A stretch of 64,000 nucleotides of DNA, taken from assembly GCA_019614645.1 (NCBI GenBank), contig JABWDB010000001.1:10647501-10711500 (forward strand). The letters are read 5' to 3'. Positions 21,906 to 35,045 of the stretch are shown piece after piece. The stretch is from Stratiolaelaps scimitus. Lineage: Eukaryota > Arthropoda > Arachnida > Mesostigmata > Laelapidae. A program made the translations under genes and the position numbers. Below the pieces are notes generated by a model. The model saw only the letters and a list, made by a program, of their open reading frames with translations. It did no database searches and was not told the DNA's origin. How positions within the stretch are numbered: position 1 is the stretch's first letter; the number at the start of each line of letters is the position of its first letter.

Positions 21906-24408
21906 CTGAACGGTTTTCGTTACGTGACCGAGTCATTATCTATTAAGTTTAGTAGATAGTTATAGATGCAAACCGTTAGGTATATTAACTCTTGTTTCGC
22001 TGTCGGTTTTTAATAGCGGTCTCCGCTGCTCTCACCTCCGGGCCCACATGTCGAACGACGTATACCAGACGTACATAATCATCTAAGTAGTGTTCGGGGC
22101 AACAGGTGCGTTACACGCAGTCGAATGTCGATTTTTTATCGACTCTTCCGTTGACTTCTCCTCGTCTTCTACCACTTTCTCGTCCACTCCCTGAGACCTC
22201 CCCCCCGCCCCCCCCCCCCTGAAAAACGCAGGCAGCAAAGCGCCGCCCCAGCTGTTCTCCTTCGTTGCTCAGATACCTCTATCTGTCCGCTTTCCTGCTG
22301 AACTCTCCCTCTTTCTCTCCCCCTTTTCATTTCTCTTTCTGCCGTAGAATATCGATCATAGCCGAATAAGCTGCCGCTTTTGCTGCTCTGTCGCTGAACG
22401 ACAGACGAAGCACCAAACATTCATATAACCACCACCACCACCACTACCATCACCACCAACGCTGCCACCGTCGCATCGACCATGCACGGCTGCTGTCCCG
22501 CACCAGCAGCTATTCTATATTCACTCATGCATTCATTCATCCGTCCGTCCGTCCATTTTCGTACGGGTGTGTCGCTTCTCGCCTGTGTTCTTCCCAATGT
22601 ACTCCCCCTTTGGCGGCCTACCTCCCTGGTTTCTTCGCCATGCTTTGCCAGTTTTCCCGCTCCCGCTACTACTTTTCCTTGCAATGTCTTTTCCCTTTCA
22701 ATGGGAGCGCCCTGCTCCCTTCGTCCTGGGTCTTCCTATTCCCTCATCGCTCGTCGTTCCATTCCGCCCGTTCGTTGTTATATATATACGCCGACAGCAT
22801 CCAGCTACAGGCTCCTTGCCACCATCTGTTCGAAGGTCTCCGTCGGTTCGCTCCTATCTCTCTCTCTCTCTCTCTTGTTATCTCTCTCTTTATTTCCGCG
22901 TCCCCCTCTCGTGCTTTCCTTGATATCAGTATAGATAGAGAAAGCGAGAGAAAGACGATTGTCTAGGTAAAGTACTGGAACCGTAGCAAAACCACTAGAC
23001 CCGTTGTGAGACGCGCTTGCCCCCAACGATCTCGGATGTTGGTCGATATATCTCCTCTCCTTCATCCCGTCCTCGCCGCAGAGACTTGAAGGGAACCCCG
23101 CGAATTTGCTGCAAGTCCCTATATATATATATATATATATATATACTACAGCATGTGATTCCCAGCTGCCTTTGCTGCCAATGGGGCCCCCGTTTTTTGC
23201 CCCTCGCATTCTCTCGGTGTCCCATGGTCTCGGAGTGAGATTCAGACCTGAGGTGGGGTGGTGGCCAGCTCTAGCCGCGGTACGCGGCGGCAGTGGCTGC
23301 TGAGCCGTGGAAATAGGAGGAAACATAAAAAAAAAAGGAAAATGATGACAGGAAACGATCCGTCTCCCGAACAAACTCTGAGCAGAATCCGTCTCCGCGC
23401 AGTTGCCTGATCGCCCGCCTCTTCGGTTCCGTAGACTACGTCGATTGAACACACAGATGCACACACACACACTGGGTTCCCTGCTTGCTCTTTCTGTGAG
23501 CTGGTGTGCTTATATATATATATATATATCTACCAGTAGACGTTATGACGTACCTTATGTTATTTGTTAGATTGACGACTTTGTCAAGCAGCCGAGCAAG
23601 TGTTACTTTCTCCGTACTCATGCGTTTATTATTCGCTTGACGCTGTCCTATGTGAAACGGTGTGCTTTGGTTATTCGACAACCTGTGAGTGTGTCGGCAA
23701 ACGGTTATTGAACGGGAAGAGTTTTCTGTTGTCACTTCTCCTTCGCGTGTTCACGGCGCAGGTTAAAGGAATAAGTGCCTCTGTCGATGAATTGGAAATC
23801 TGCTATAACGATTCATTTCTATCTATGATATAATTGGGAAATATGATATTGTGTTTAGTATCAACGAATAAATCTTTTTACGAGTTTGCTTACTGACTCG
23901 TTACTTTGGAGATGCCAACAGTGGCCGGCGACGCCCATAACCTATGTATCGGTATAACCTATGTATAAGCTGACTAGGTTTAAAGTTCCGTTCAACATCA
24001 AAGTTATGTCGAGCCGCCATGCTCTTTCCCACTCACCACCGGCTGCCTTGACCTCACTTCCTCGCTGGGTTGGATCACTTACAGCAGCAAAAAAGTTTAT
24101 CACGAACAGAAGGAAAACCGTACGGAATCAATTCTAGATAGTTAGAGTTCCTTTTTCCAAAGGTTATGCATGTGTAATAACTGCATGTATAGTATAATCA
24201 AGGTATAGTAACTGTCTGTGGCAACTGACAGACGTCATTGTTAACCCCATTGTATAATCGAATGATTTACTCGTACCATCTAAGGGTCTTTGGCTAACAT
24301 TTACGTTTAGTTCTGTTATTTCTTAATATTCTTACCACAGCGTTACTGAGATTGCAGTTCCTATAATTAACTCGAGTTAAATGAATGAATTAATTCGTTC
24401 TGTTATAG
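21906..24408. other. Gene-free stretch with simple repeats
   Basis: A C-rich run at 22201-22220, CAC/CCA and TC tracts (TC at 22859-22876) and (AT)n at 23121-23145 and 23511-23529. Several long open stretches on both strands are driven by these repeats and show no recognisable protein. Confidence 0.5.
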
Positions 24409-24523
24409 GAAACTCATGAGTATGCCATTCTACGCTCCCGATATTCTAGACCGCCGTGTCTTGAGAGGGAAGCGCGTAATTTCCACGGAGAATGTCGATT
24501 GGTATCGCCCTGAAGCTACGTGA
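24409..24523 (+). CDS. Candidate terminal exon of an unidentified gene
   Basis: An acceptor-like TTCTGTTATAG at 24398-24408 is followed by 38 codons ending in TGA: PFYAPDILDRRVLRGKR, then STENVDWYRPEAT. Composition is protein-like and rich in charged and aromatic residues, unlike the nearby repeat-driven frames. I do not recognise the family and found no convincing partner exon upstream, so a chance frame remains quite possible. Confidence 0.2.
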
Positions 24524-24688
24524 GATCAGAAAAAGTCGAGCCACCGAGTTACCCTCGCTTCTCAATTAAATCAAGTTACTTTGGTCAAATGTTACAGTTT
24601 AAACGTGCCATCCAGTTAACGGAATATAACGGAACCGTGTAGGAAAGCCACTCGATGCGTTTTGTAATTATCTAGGTATAGTCGTAGA

Positions 24689-24751
24689 CGCGAGGAAGGA
24701 CCTTGAGATTCTATGTCGATCTCACATAGAATATCAAGGTCCTTCGTCGCG
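24689..24751. repeat. Long near-perfect hairpin
   Basis: Arms 24689-24716 and 24724-24751 pair over 28 bases with two mismatches around a 7-base loop (CGATCTC). The size resembles a pre-miRNA, but the near-perfect pairing also fits a fold-back DNA scar. No known conserved miRNA seed was recognised. Confidence 0.75.
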
Positions 24752-24934
24752 AGGTCCTCCTTCAAGTCCTTCATTCCCCAGTATTTGCTGAGCGTCCATT
24801 TACGATTACATATACAGAAGACTATTAACTTAATGAGCGATCAGTGTCTGCTGCTGTAGAAAAAAATTCGACGTTCTCAGTTGTAGCCACATGAACGAGT
24901 TGTGTATACGTGCCAGCTCGCCGGTTCAGATGTT

Positions 24935-24976
24935 CCGTAAGACAGTACTATTTTTTCAAATAGTACTGTCATACGG
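24935..24976. repeat. Second near-perfect hairpin
   Basis: Arms CCGTAAGACAGTACTATTT and its complement at 24958-24976 pair over 19 bases with one mismatch and a 4-base loop. It lies 184 bases after the hairpin ending at 24751 and has no sequence similarity to it. Confidence 0.75.
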
Positions 24977-25602
24977 ATAAGTACCGATAAACGTGTGATG
25001 GCAGAAGGGCAGAAGGCATTCCCACAAACCGTGGCGCCACACATGACAACACCGTTTTTTTTTATTTCTAACGCAGAGATTATATTCAAACTCGTTTCCA
25101 TTGCTTTTTGAAATTATCGACGCAACAAATACAGCCTCAACTCACCTTGGACGATAGAATGTGCATATCTCAAACGTATCTAATGTGATACGCTTTTTCC
25201 AGGGGATATATACCTTGTTGTCTGTAGGTATGGATCGAAATACAACACTGATTGGGCTTTCAATGGGGAGACGAAACAGTTAATTATAATTATTGTCTGA
25301 GTAATAAAAGCGAACCAATCCGGTTCCATGGAGAGATCGAAAGCTGGCGAGCTTTTCGATTTTATAGTACGAATAACGTCTTTTCATGTATGTAAATCGT
25401 TTAGTTAAATGCTTCACAATCATTGTTCAAGGCAAGCGGATGACAAACAACTCTCAATAGCAAGCACATTTCCCATAATGTTTTTTTTTATATGTTTCAC
25501 TAGTGAACGCTTAAGCCCGTAAAAGATGAATATTTCGCGCGTCCATACATACGGGTCTATTTGTGTCGATTTTTGTTCTTGTATGGCTGCAGCGATGCCA
25601 CA

Positions 25603-25890
25603 TTAGCAACGCTGATGGCGGACGCCGTAAGCCTGTGCCCTACTGTATATTGTTTCTACTAGTGGCTCGTATGGACCAATGACGTCGCCTGGGATCACTT
25701 CATCACCGGCGCTAGCAGCGTCCCTTTTACAGCCCATCTTATCTAGGGCCATTGCGTGGGCCCTGGCGCATTCATAGCACCGTTTCCATGATATCACCAG
25801 GAAGTCGGCGCGCCCTTCGGAACGATGGGTCCACAAGCCACAGTACGTGCATGATTTCGTTCAAGGTTATGATGGACTTCTTCCCTGGCT
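25603..25890 (-). pseudogene. Decayed Gypsy-type integrase fragment
   Basis: On the - strand the zinc-binding end CYECARAHA (25758-25778) is followed at the expected distance by GDVIGPYEPL (25658-25690), which matches the start of the integrase core (C..C...A, then D.IGPYEP). In another frame just upstream, EEVHHNLERNHARTVA could be the HHCC histidine part. The fragment breaks up through frameshifts and stops. It is a pol piece of the kind missing from the element at 16815-20622, though nothing shows the same family. Confidence 0.45.
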
Positions 25891-28800
25891 GCCGACGCGA
25901 TTACCCTCAAGGAGCTCTCGTCTGTATACTCAGACTGAAGAATGAACGTAATCTTAACTCGGCCACGCTAGGACTCCTGACGGAGCTTGTTTGTACTCAC
26001 TTGATCGGATGGCTCGCCTCATCTCATGTTACAAAGCCGTCTCGTTTTCCACCGGGCCTGCCTCATCAACCATTTGTCCTCCTGAGATTAATGGGCGGCA
26101 TAATAACACATGGCACGCTGCATCAACAAGTCATAGCCACGCCCGATAACGTTGCAACAAATGTGTGGCCTCATTTTTTTTGTTATATCTTTCTTTAGTT
26201 TCTGTTTCAAAATTCATTAAATTACTATCTAAATATGTATTTTCAGACAACATGAAAGAAACAATTCAACATGAAATGTTGCCCTTGAGAATACAGAGCC
26301 ACCTTAGGTGGTCTCTCACAGAGTCTCGTATTTTACGAAACACTTTGTTGTTTTGCATGATAGCTCAGCAGGAGGCGTCTTCTACCGTAACGGAGCTCGG
26401 TATTATTCAGTAATTTCAATTTCGCCGTAAAATTTCCAGTCCTATTTTGAATCCATATTCTAAATATGTAGGCCCCAGTGGAAGTTGTCCCATATAGGCC
26501 CCAGGGCGATCGTATGATTAAACTCAACGTTTTCATCTTTATTAAAACAATTCATATTGTTTTACTTTCGTGTAGATCTGTGAAATGCGAAACATTAGAG
26601 ACAACACGAGCTGGTTACATCGTTTCAGTCTTGTTCTAGCGTCTCTCGAGTTAAGGTAAAATATCGATGTCTGCCAATTTGTCGATTAATTTAGAACATA
26701 TGAGCTCAAATAGTACTAGGCCACCCTTTTGCCGTAGCGGTCAGCTCTCCACTATTTAGTTATTCCATTTCTGACATATAGTGAACTTAAGCATTGTAAC
26801 ACTTCAGTTTCGCTGATAGACCAATAACACTTTCCTCTTGTTCCACCAAATTTCCAGACCAGCAAAATACACCGGTCACTTATAGTCCCACGGCCTCCGT
26901 TTTGTGTTATCATAAAACTTGATGTTTTGACACTTACATATGAAAGTAATTTTCTCTCTTCTCTTGTTTTATGAAAGGGTAGCTCTGGGACATGCGATAC
27001 GTTTGTAGAAAAAGCGAAACTGGTGTTTCGCTTCCTCGTAGTTCCGGTGAGGTTAGAAAACCAACGTTCGTTTGTTAGAGAAACAAATCACCTGTTCCGT
27101 GTAAGTCCTGCCCCATCTCGGTCCGTCTGGCCCAAGGCAACCTGTTCTCGAGAACATGTACTAAGTATCTCTTAATATACTCGCCGCATTAATTTTCATT
27201 TTAAGGTATACGAAAGAGAATTGTCGAGAATTGCTGTTTCGACAGATGACCCTCGAGCTGCAAAGCCAAAAATCGCTAGTTCGACCCCTTTCGCGCTTGA
27301 GTCTACAAAAGAGCTCAAGTGAGGTTGGGTTGTAACTCTAGAAAAGCAGAAGCCAATTTCCAAAATAGGCTTCATGTATTGTATATACTAAGCTCACGGG
27401 GCAAATGAGAATGTTCCTTCATAGTCTCTTTCTTATTCTTCTTGGTATGTACCATGGGTAGATATTGCTGCTACAACGGCGTCTCCTGCTAGGTACCCCG
27501 TTCCATATAAGAGGCCAAGCAAAAAAGGGCATTAGAGGAGTTCAACGGCGCCGTCAGCGGGCTGCCCGCTGCAAGGCCGCAATAGCCATCCGGCCATCTT
27601 TGGCCCCCCATTTTCATGCTACGGATCAAGAAGAACAGCGCGTGATAGTGAGAGAGTGACCGAAATGACGACGACGACGACGAGACAGAGAGATACAGAA
27701 AGCGAGCTTAGAGTTGAGAAGCTCGTTGCAGCACGCTCCTAGATGCTGGTGGCAGCTCTATCATCGTTGTACTCTCGTATCGCTGAAGGCTCCGACATCC
27801 CTTCGCGGGCGACAAAAGGAGCGCCCACTGCGTGAGTAATGGCGGCCGAATTAAAAACTTCATAACGACCTACTGCGTCTGACAGAGAAGGACCGCTCTT
27901 CAGGCCCGGCAAAGCGCCAGCCTCGGTGAACACCACAGTCTCGACTCAGCACGAAACGGGGACGAGGAAGTGTAAAGGCGCGACTGAAGAGAGCAAGAGG
28001 CAGAGAGAGAGCGAGGGATTCCTGCTGCTGCTCCTCCTCCTCCTGCTACTGCTGCCGCCAGATGATGGGTTCAACGGGGCCATGACGCGCCGCCTTCTCC
28101 GGTAGAAATGCGGCAGGCTGAGGGGGGGGCCTCGTCGTGTTGTTTTCTTTGGATACGGGAGGCGGATCACCAGTCGTCAACGACTTGGTGGTCGTCGTAG
28201 CTTTGAAAGTATAACCTTTCTGCTGGATTCGCTTGAGCCATATGACGAGGGCCGCGTCGAGAAGGCGCAGTCTCGATGTGTTTTGTACTATTGCTTGCTG
28301 GTAGAAGCAGTCGTGGAACGAGACTAATGCCACTATCCTTGACCGGAACCTCCACCACCTACACTTTTCCATTGACGTCCGCCCGGCGTGTTCGCTATCG
28401 CGAAAATGCCTGCGGGGTCGAGGGCTCCCCTCGACTCGCCAGTGCCGGTGGGACTCGTTAGTCCGTAGGTTAAAAATCCAAAGGGATTCGTCGACGAGAG
28501 TTCGGCTTAGAAGAAGCGACCGGAACGCATAAGCCGAAGTAGACGTGATAAGCAATTGACACCACACGCCAGAAACAAGCTAGATCTGGAAGTAGTTAAC
28601 GTTTTTCAAATGAAACTATCGCCATTACGTCTGTCTAGGATTAACCCGACTCGGATAATTTTTCAAGTCCAATATTAGTAGTCCATGAGTTTCACTCTCG
28701 CCGGTAATTATCTCCACGCAATTCGGTGGACATTAAACGTTGGCCGAGAGTCAGCCCGAACAATTTACTTACAGGTTGTTGTGTTTCCTCACACAGATTT

Positions 28801-31800
28801 TTTTACCCTTTTTCTCAGAGGTGTACATAATATTCCGTGAGGACTTTTTGCGGAACTTAGCCTAATCACAGCTGTGGCTGCTGTATGCGCCGACTGAGCT
28901 TCCCGGCAAGTGATGGCTATTACGTGAAGCAAGAAGCGAGGGGTGATATGATGAAGACAGAACGGAAATTTTAGAAGTAAAGCCAACCATCCGCCTCAGT
29001 ACATCCAACGTCACCCTCGAGTGGTAGGACGTTAAGGAGTACTTGTGCATAGTGGTATACTTCGTAGTAACAGACAACACGAGAGCACGCACTTGCGTGG
29101 CTGCGCGTGCACCAAATCAGATCAAAGCAGACGTTCGGGGGCGGCTGAGAATCGCGTGAGGGAGGTTGCCTTTTTGCAATGTAGATGGGAATGTAATGAA
29201 CCTATGAAGCCACTCGCTCGCTTGCTCGGTTGCCACTGTGTACGCACATCATAGCTAGCTGGTATCATCAGGCCTTCATCCCTCGTCGTTCAACATTTTA
29301 ACCATTATCGTCCAATGTGGCTTAGCCGCCGAGCTGGGCATTGCACGCTCGCACTAGCCTGTTGAGATCGCTTACATAGCACAGTGTAAGTGAGATTTGA
29401 CTCAGTGTGGCAAAAGTGCTTCTGCATAGGCCAACCAATCGCGCATTACCACGCCCAGCCAACTGCAGTAGCTACCACCCCCCCTCCGCTGGAGGCTATA
29501 TATATGTAAAGGCTGACGCTAACCGGCAGTGGCGCCATCGTAGAGCGTTGAAAACTTAGCCAGCAGCTGGGCTCTGAGCAGCACACGGGATTGCCATCGG
29601 AGAGATAGGGTGTTAGAGAGGTAGGTGGGAAAAGCTCCGAATAGTTGCATGCACATCATAAACGTGCGTCCACGTTGACGTCTAGTGCAATTGCGGCTTT
29701 CGTGCGCTTCGCCTGACGCCGATAGTATAGTTGGCATGAGACTTTTTAATGGAACTGTTATCGATATGTTTGTTCAGTGTGTGCTGATAGATATCGGCTC
29801 CCCTATTGGCAGTCCCGTAAAAGCGGTGCTGGTATTTTGACGCTTTTACAACACTCAGGCGAAAATCTCGGATGTGAATATCTGCGCTGACTTAGAGCGC
29901 CTTTTGATATCGAGTTATTAGAAGTCACTTTAATACAAATTCTCTACCCATCGATAACATTGGAAACGATATGCAAAACTCGTAGACATGGCAAACATAC
30001 GAGAACGCGATTAAATACATCGTGAGATCCGTGTTCTAGAGAATGCCAGGAAGGATATTTTCAAAACGTGTGTAATATTTTCAAAAACGTTGAAATGTAT
30101 TAATGCTGTGCGCCGGGAACGATTCCATCATGGGTGGGCGAGTGTGTGTATTTAGTGGAGGGTGAAATTACACGCCAAGTGAAAATAGTTTGAACAATCA
30201 TTCGAGTCGTCAATGCCGTACACTTTGGAGATATTATTGCGGCCGATTTTTTTAAAATTATCCAAGTTACGTCATTGCTGTAATGTCATACGGAACACTA
30301 TTTATAAAATAAAGCTGTAACTAATGACGTTACAGCAAATCAAAATAGATATCTAAGACTGTGGATTCTTAGATCTTCATTAAGATCACGCCCCCCCTGC
30401 AATACTGGTTTGAAGTAATATTACAGTAATTCAGTCCCAAACGAGGCTCAAATCCTTAAGAGGCTTTTAGTGAGTAGGAATCTCACAGCCTCACCGCGGC
30501 AAATGCTTTAAGAGTGAAGTCCGGTGTTCATGATAGATTTCTGCATTCAACCTCCTACCTCAACAAAAATGACTTCTAAAAAGATAGTCTAACTGCTTTT
30601 CGCCATTTTTTTTTTCACTCACACATAGCCCCAGAAAATTCGTATCACTGGAATCGTCGACGGATGCCGTCAAGTCATCAAGCTTTCTCTAGCCGCGACG
30701 CTGGCTATAGCAGCATCAGCAGTAGTAGTAACAGCTTTAAGATTATTTTATCAGGCTTCTCTCTCTGGAACGAGGCCCGCGGCGATGAAGCGTTTTGCGC
30801 CCCGAGCTCAGCATGCTCAACTCGATCTTGCAGCGCTCTCTCCTGGGACGCGCTATCCTTCCCGTGCCGCGCCCCATCGCGGATATCCTGGAGGGAAAAC
30901 GACTGACTGTGCGATGTGGAATATTTTTCCATTCCTGCCATACTTGCTTGGCAGGCGCAGGCCGACCGGTGGGGCAGGTAAAACGGGCCTGCAGTCTGCC
31001 ACTTTGCAACCTCTCTGTCGACTTCTTCTCGTATTCGTTTCTGTCGGGTTTTTCTTTGTCTTCGTTTTTCTCCCGTCACTTAGACCCCTGTTCCATTCTC
31101 TTCGCCTTCGCCGCCTCTGGTCGTCGACGTTTTACGTTTTTCGGCCTCAGTTCGCAGGTACCTTGCCGTTCCGCTGTGTTCCGACGCCTCACTCGCCGGC
31201 ACCAGCGGCCTGGCCTGACCGACGGCCTGCCGGCTAGGCCTCGCTCAGCAAATGTAATCCCTGGCACTGACGGATTTTTAGCCTTGAAAGTCTCTCTCTC
31301 TCTCAACATGCCCCCTTCATTCCCTTTTCTGCGTCGCGCGTCTAGTGCAGAAACCTAGGCACGGGACGCAAGGAACAGGCCATACGCTGCCGATGGTTTA
31401 GACACACCGCCCGCGCATTGCCTGCCCGGGGCTGCGCGCTCGTGCTTCTTCGCGGACTTCGCTCGACTGTCGACTGGCAGCAAGCAATCCTCGGAGGATC
31501 CAGCTTCAAGCTCACGCAGCGAAAGTCTAGAGGAGGCGCGCAATAGAGCCAGGAGCCAACATCCAGCGCTCTCCACAGCCAAGCGCACTGTACGACGCGG
31601 GAAGTGAAGTGAGGCGCGGCAGCAGCTAGAGGAGATTCACCTTGCAGTCGTTCTCGCTATTTCCCGCTATTCTTTTCCTCGGGCGGAAGCCGAGGTAGGT
31701 AGGTAGGTGGAGTTCCCGTTCGCATTTCGCCTTATTCTGGTTACGTACTGGCGTAGCCAAGCGAAGCAGTGGGATAGCACTCGTGGGGGCCTGATCCAAT

Positions 31801-33766
31801 GCAGACCTTATCCTAGACGAAGCCCTTCTTTCCCTTTCCCCATCTTCTGTCTTACACTTGGTACCTCGTTGTTTCGGCTAACTGTCCGCCACCAGTGAGT
31901 GATCCCTGATCCTGTGGACTCGATGTTGCCGACCGCGGGAAGGAGACCTGGTGGGAGTTCCAGTCCAAACGGGGTTCATCCTGGTGAAGGCACCACTTGC
32001 CACCGTTGTGTGTCTTGTCTCACCTCACACGAACACACACACCAAGCAAGAAACACTCTTACACAGCCTCACTGACTCACCCGGGCTATCTTTCTCTCTC
32101 GTTCTCGATCTCCCAATGTGTCGCGGCTTCTTTTTCCTCCCTCGCCCTCTCAAGGGCCTGCTTCATCTAAGGACAGTCCGCCTCCGGGTGATTGGCAGTT
32201 ACAAAGCAAATCCATTTGATGCGAGCCTCGAGGCTTCGTGTCCGCGACAGTAGTGGCGGCTGCTGCCGCTGTGAGCAAGCGAAGATGGGCGTCGGAGGTT
32301 TGGCGTCAACCTGACTCATCCATGGGGACCCGTGGGTCTCGACTCCCGGCTCAATGCCCCCCAGAGGACAGGAGCGGCTACGAAACAGGGTGGGGGGGGG
32401 GTGAAGTTGTGAGGGGTCCCTGGTAGTACTATCCTAATAATGAGCAGCGCCTTCTGCCGTAGACTAGCCGCCCCAAGCCCTCATACTTACCCCAGCTTCG
32501 CCTCGCACAGTGCCCGTTCCCAGTCCCGCATCGCCCGCACAACCCTGCAACGACCTGACTCTCTACGGAGAACAAATCCGAAGAACTGTATCCTATGTAC
32601 ACTCTGAAACTGTCACCCTGTTTTACTCGGCTCGATCTACGAAGGTGCAAGTCACTGCGGCAGGTAGGAGCCAAGTGAAAAGAGGTACGCCAACTTTATA
32701 TCTGTATTATATTATCCGACGTTGGGTTGGTTCTGCTTGTTATTCGCCGATATTAGAAGTTTAGAATTGTTAGAGATGTGAAATAGATGAATTCAGTGAG
32801 GTTAGCTGGCTTCGTACCTGAGCAGCACTTGCTCAGTTTTATATTTTAGTTTATTTATTTTCTCTTTTTTTTAGCAAATAATCATCTAATCTGAATTTAG
32901 AACATATGTAGATGATTGCGTAATACAACCAACGTTTTTCGCAATTTGTGCGCTCTTATAAATGACAACATAATTTGTTTTGTTACTTAGTCTGTAAAGG
33001 TTTCCGTGTGTTAATCTCAATAATGACTATGAGATTGATCCGGCAGTTAACATACATTATATGAGATAGAGACAATTTCTGTACAGAAGGGCACCTTTCT
33101 TCACTTAGCTTTAAGTAAGGACCAAGGGCATTTGCATTATTCCTTTCCCCGGGTCATAGAACCACCAAGATTCCGAGAAGCATTTAAGGCGTACAATCTC
33201 CCACTAAAAATCACCAGGTTTCTTCTGTCAGGTTTCGAACATGCTTGAATTTACCCTAAGAAAAGCTCGGTGAACCTAAGCCGCTACAGTAAAACCTTAT
33301 CCGTGGCGGGGTTGAGACCAATTCATTTATATTTTACTACTGGCAGAGAAAGCAGCATACCCACAAGTATACTACAAATATCGCACTGAACCGAAAGAAT
33401 GAATGATGTCGTGAACTTCACAGGGCATATAATTTTTCATTTTTTTAGGTTCTAACTGGGGCCGTTCCTGGATAAGACGACACCGTGTCCAGTTTCCGTG
33501 GCAGTTAATCATATGCAAAATTATTGCTTTTATTATTTTATCTCTACTCATTAGAAGAGGATATTTGGCCACGCTATATATTATATATATATATTTCCAA
33601 TTCGTTCGGATCTCTTTCGAAACAGCGGTGCACATCTTATCTATTTTGAAGAATAGTAATTAATATATATATATATATAGTTTATCTGCGACACCAGTAT
33701 GACTACACCAAACCCAGAAATGAGTTGACCGGTTACCTCTCTTTTGTCGTACACTGTATATATAGT

Positions 33767-33888
33767 GTAATACAATACAAATGGTGGTTTATTAACTGAA
33801 CTACAATTACAGTAATGCTTAAATTCTTGTAATAAACTAATGATAAAGCAGTATCACAAATATTCAGGACATCATAACGTAATTTGCT
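33767..33888. repeat. Dispersed repeat, copy 2
   Basis: Partner of 13862-13992. The middle 20 bases are identical and flanks are similar with small indels. The copies are 20 kb apart in the same orientation. Confidence 0.55.
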
Positions 33889-34997
33889 TATACACATACA
33901 CAGTATTCATAGATTTCATAACCTAAAGTATTGACACTTTATTAATATATTTTAATAATTCGGTGACAAACTGCCTAGTGGACACAAGTACTCGCAGTTC
34001 AGTGAGAGAGGGAGCCCCATATTGATGGCAAGCGGTAGTCTAGAGTGTGTTTGCTTGACTCCGAGAAAACTGAAGTTTCTTCTTTCCCCCGGGAGCATAA
34101 TAGTAGTCAGCATATAGCAGAAACCTCACAGACCTCTGCTGTCGTTTTCTGAGATTAACAATACACTCAGCTATGAGTGGGCCGTGCCACTTGTGTGTGA
34201 GTTATATTATATAAGCTTGCGCAATCCGTTCTGTTGGTGGGCATCATCGCATTGCCGCAGGACTTGACAACCTATGTAGCACCAACAAATTGAGAATATA
34301 CAGCGCGACTCTCCGTGATATTTATTTGAATATTATCATTCAATGTAAGACGATACATTCTCCCTTGGTATGGCTAATCGCTTTTTTTTTACATAATTTT
34401 TCAGCGTTTCAGGAATACCTGATGCAGTTGCGTCACTCAAGCGCACGCTCCCCTAATCCCCGATCAGGGCTCGCAAATTGCAAGGCAGTTTTTCTATACA
34501 GTGAGACTCTACTGAAGCGTGATTACCAGAGAGTCATTTATAGTCTATGTACGTGGTGCTACCGGCGGCAGCCGTATCCGCTCAAGAACTGCTTGTGAGG
34601 AATAAAACAGAACAGAATTGTTCTGTCACGTTAACGGGCAAATTGCCATGGTTATGCAAATATCAAAACCAAACAATTCTAGCGACTACCCGTAGCGTTT
34701 GCATCATCGAACCGCAATGAGATCGAGAACCATATCTCATTTAGTTACTAAAAACATCGAGGCAACTAAGCCACCACGTCTGGCTGACCTCTCCTGCACT
34801 ACAAGCTATTGCTGACGCACATGAACGCCAGAAAGGATGAAGCAAGCAGGCTTTCGTACAGCAGCAGCGCAGGCATAACGAGCACGAGGGTGAACGAAGC
34901 AAAAAAAGGAACGATTCGAACGAACGCTCTTTGCAAGTGGTAAACGCTGAGCCTTCGGGCTGAGGCAAATATATATATGTATATACATACATATACA

Positions 34998-35001
<4 letters not shown>

Positions 35002-35042
<41 letters not shown>
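35002..35042. repeat. (AT)n microsatellite
   Basis: About 41 bases of perfect TA repeats, preceded by ATAC-rich variants from 34967. Confidence 0.97.

Positions 35043-35045
<3 letters not shown>

Noticed and set aside
22805..23470. 221-codon - strand frame
   Set aside because: It spans TC and AT microsatellites, with no domain or coherent start.
33225..33320. tRNA-like sequence on the - strand (GTTCGAAACC)
   Set aside because: B-box resemblance only; no acceptor or D-arm pairing, so support is too weak to list.
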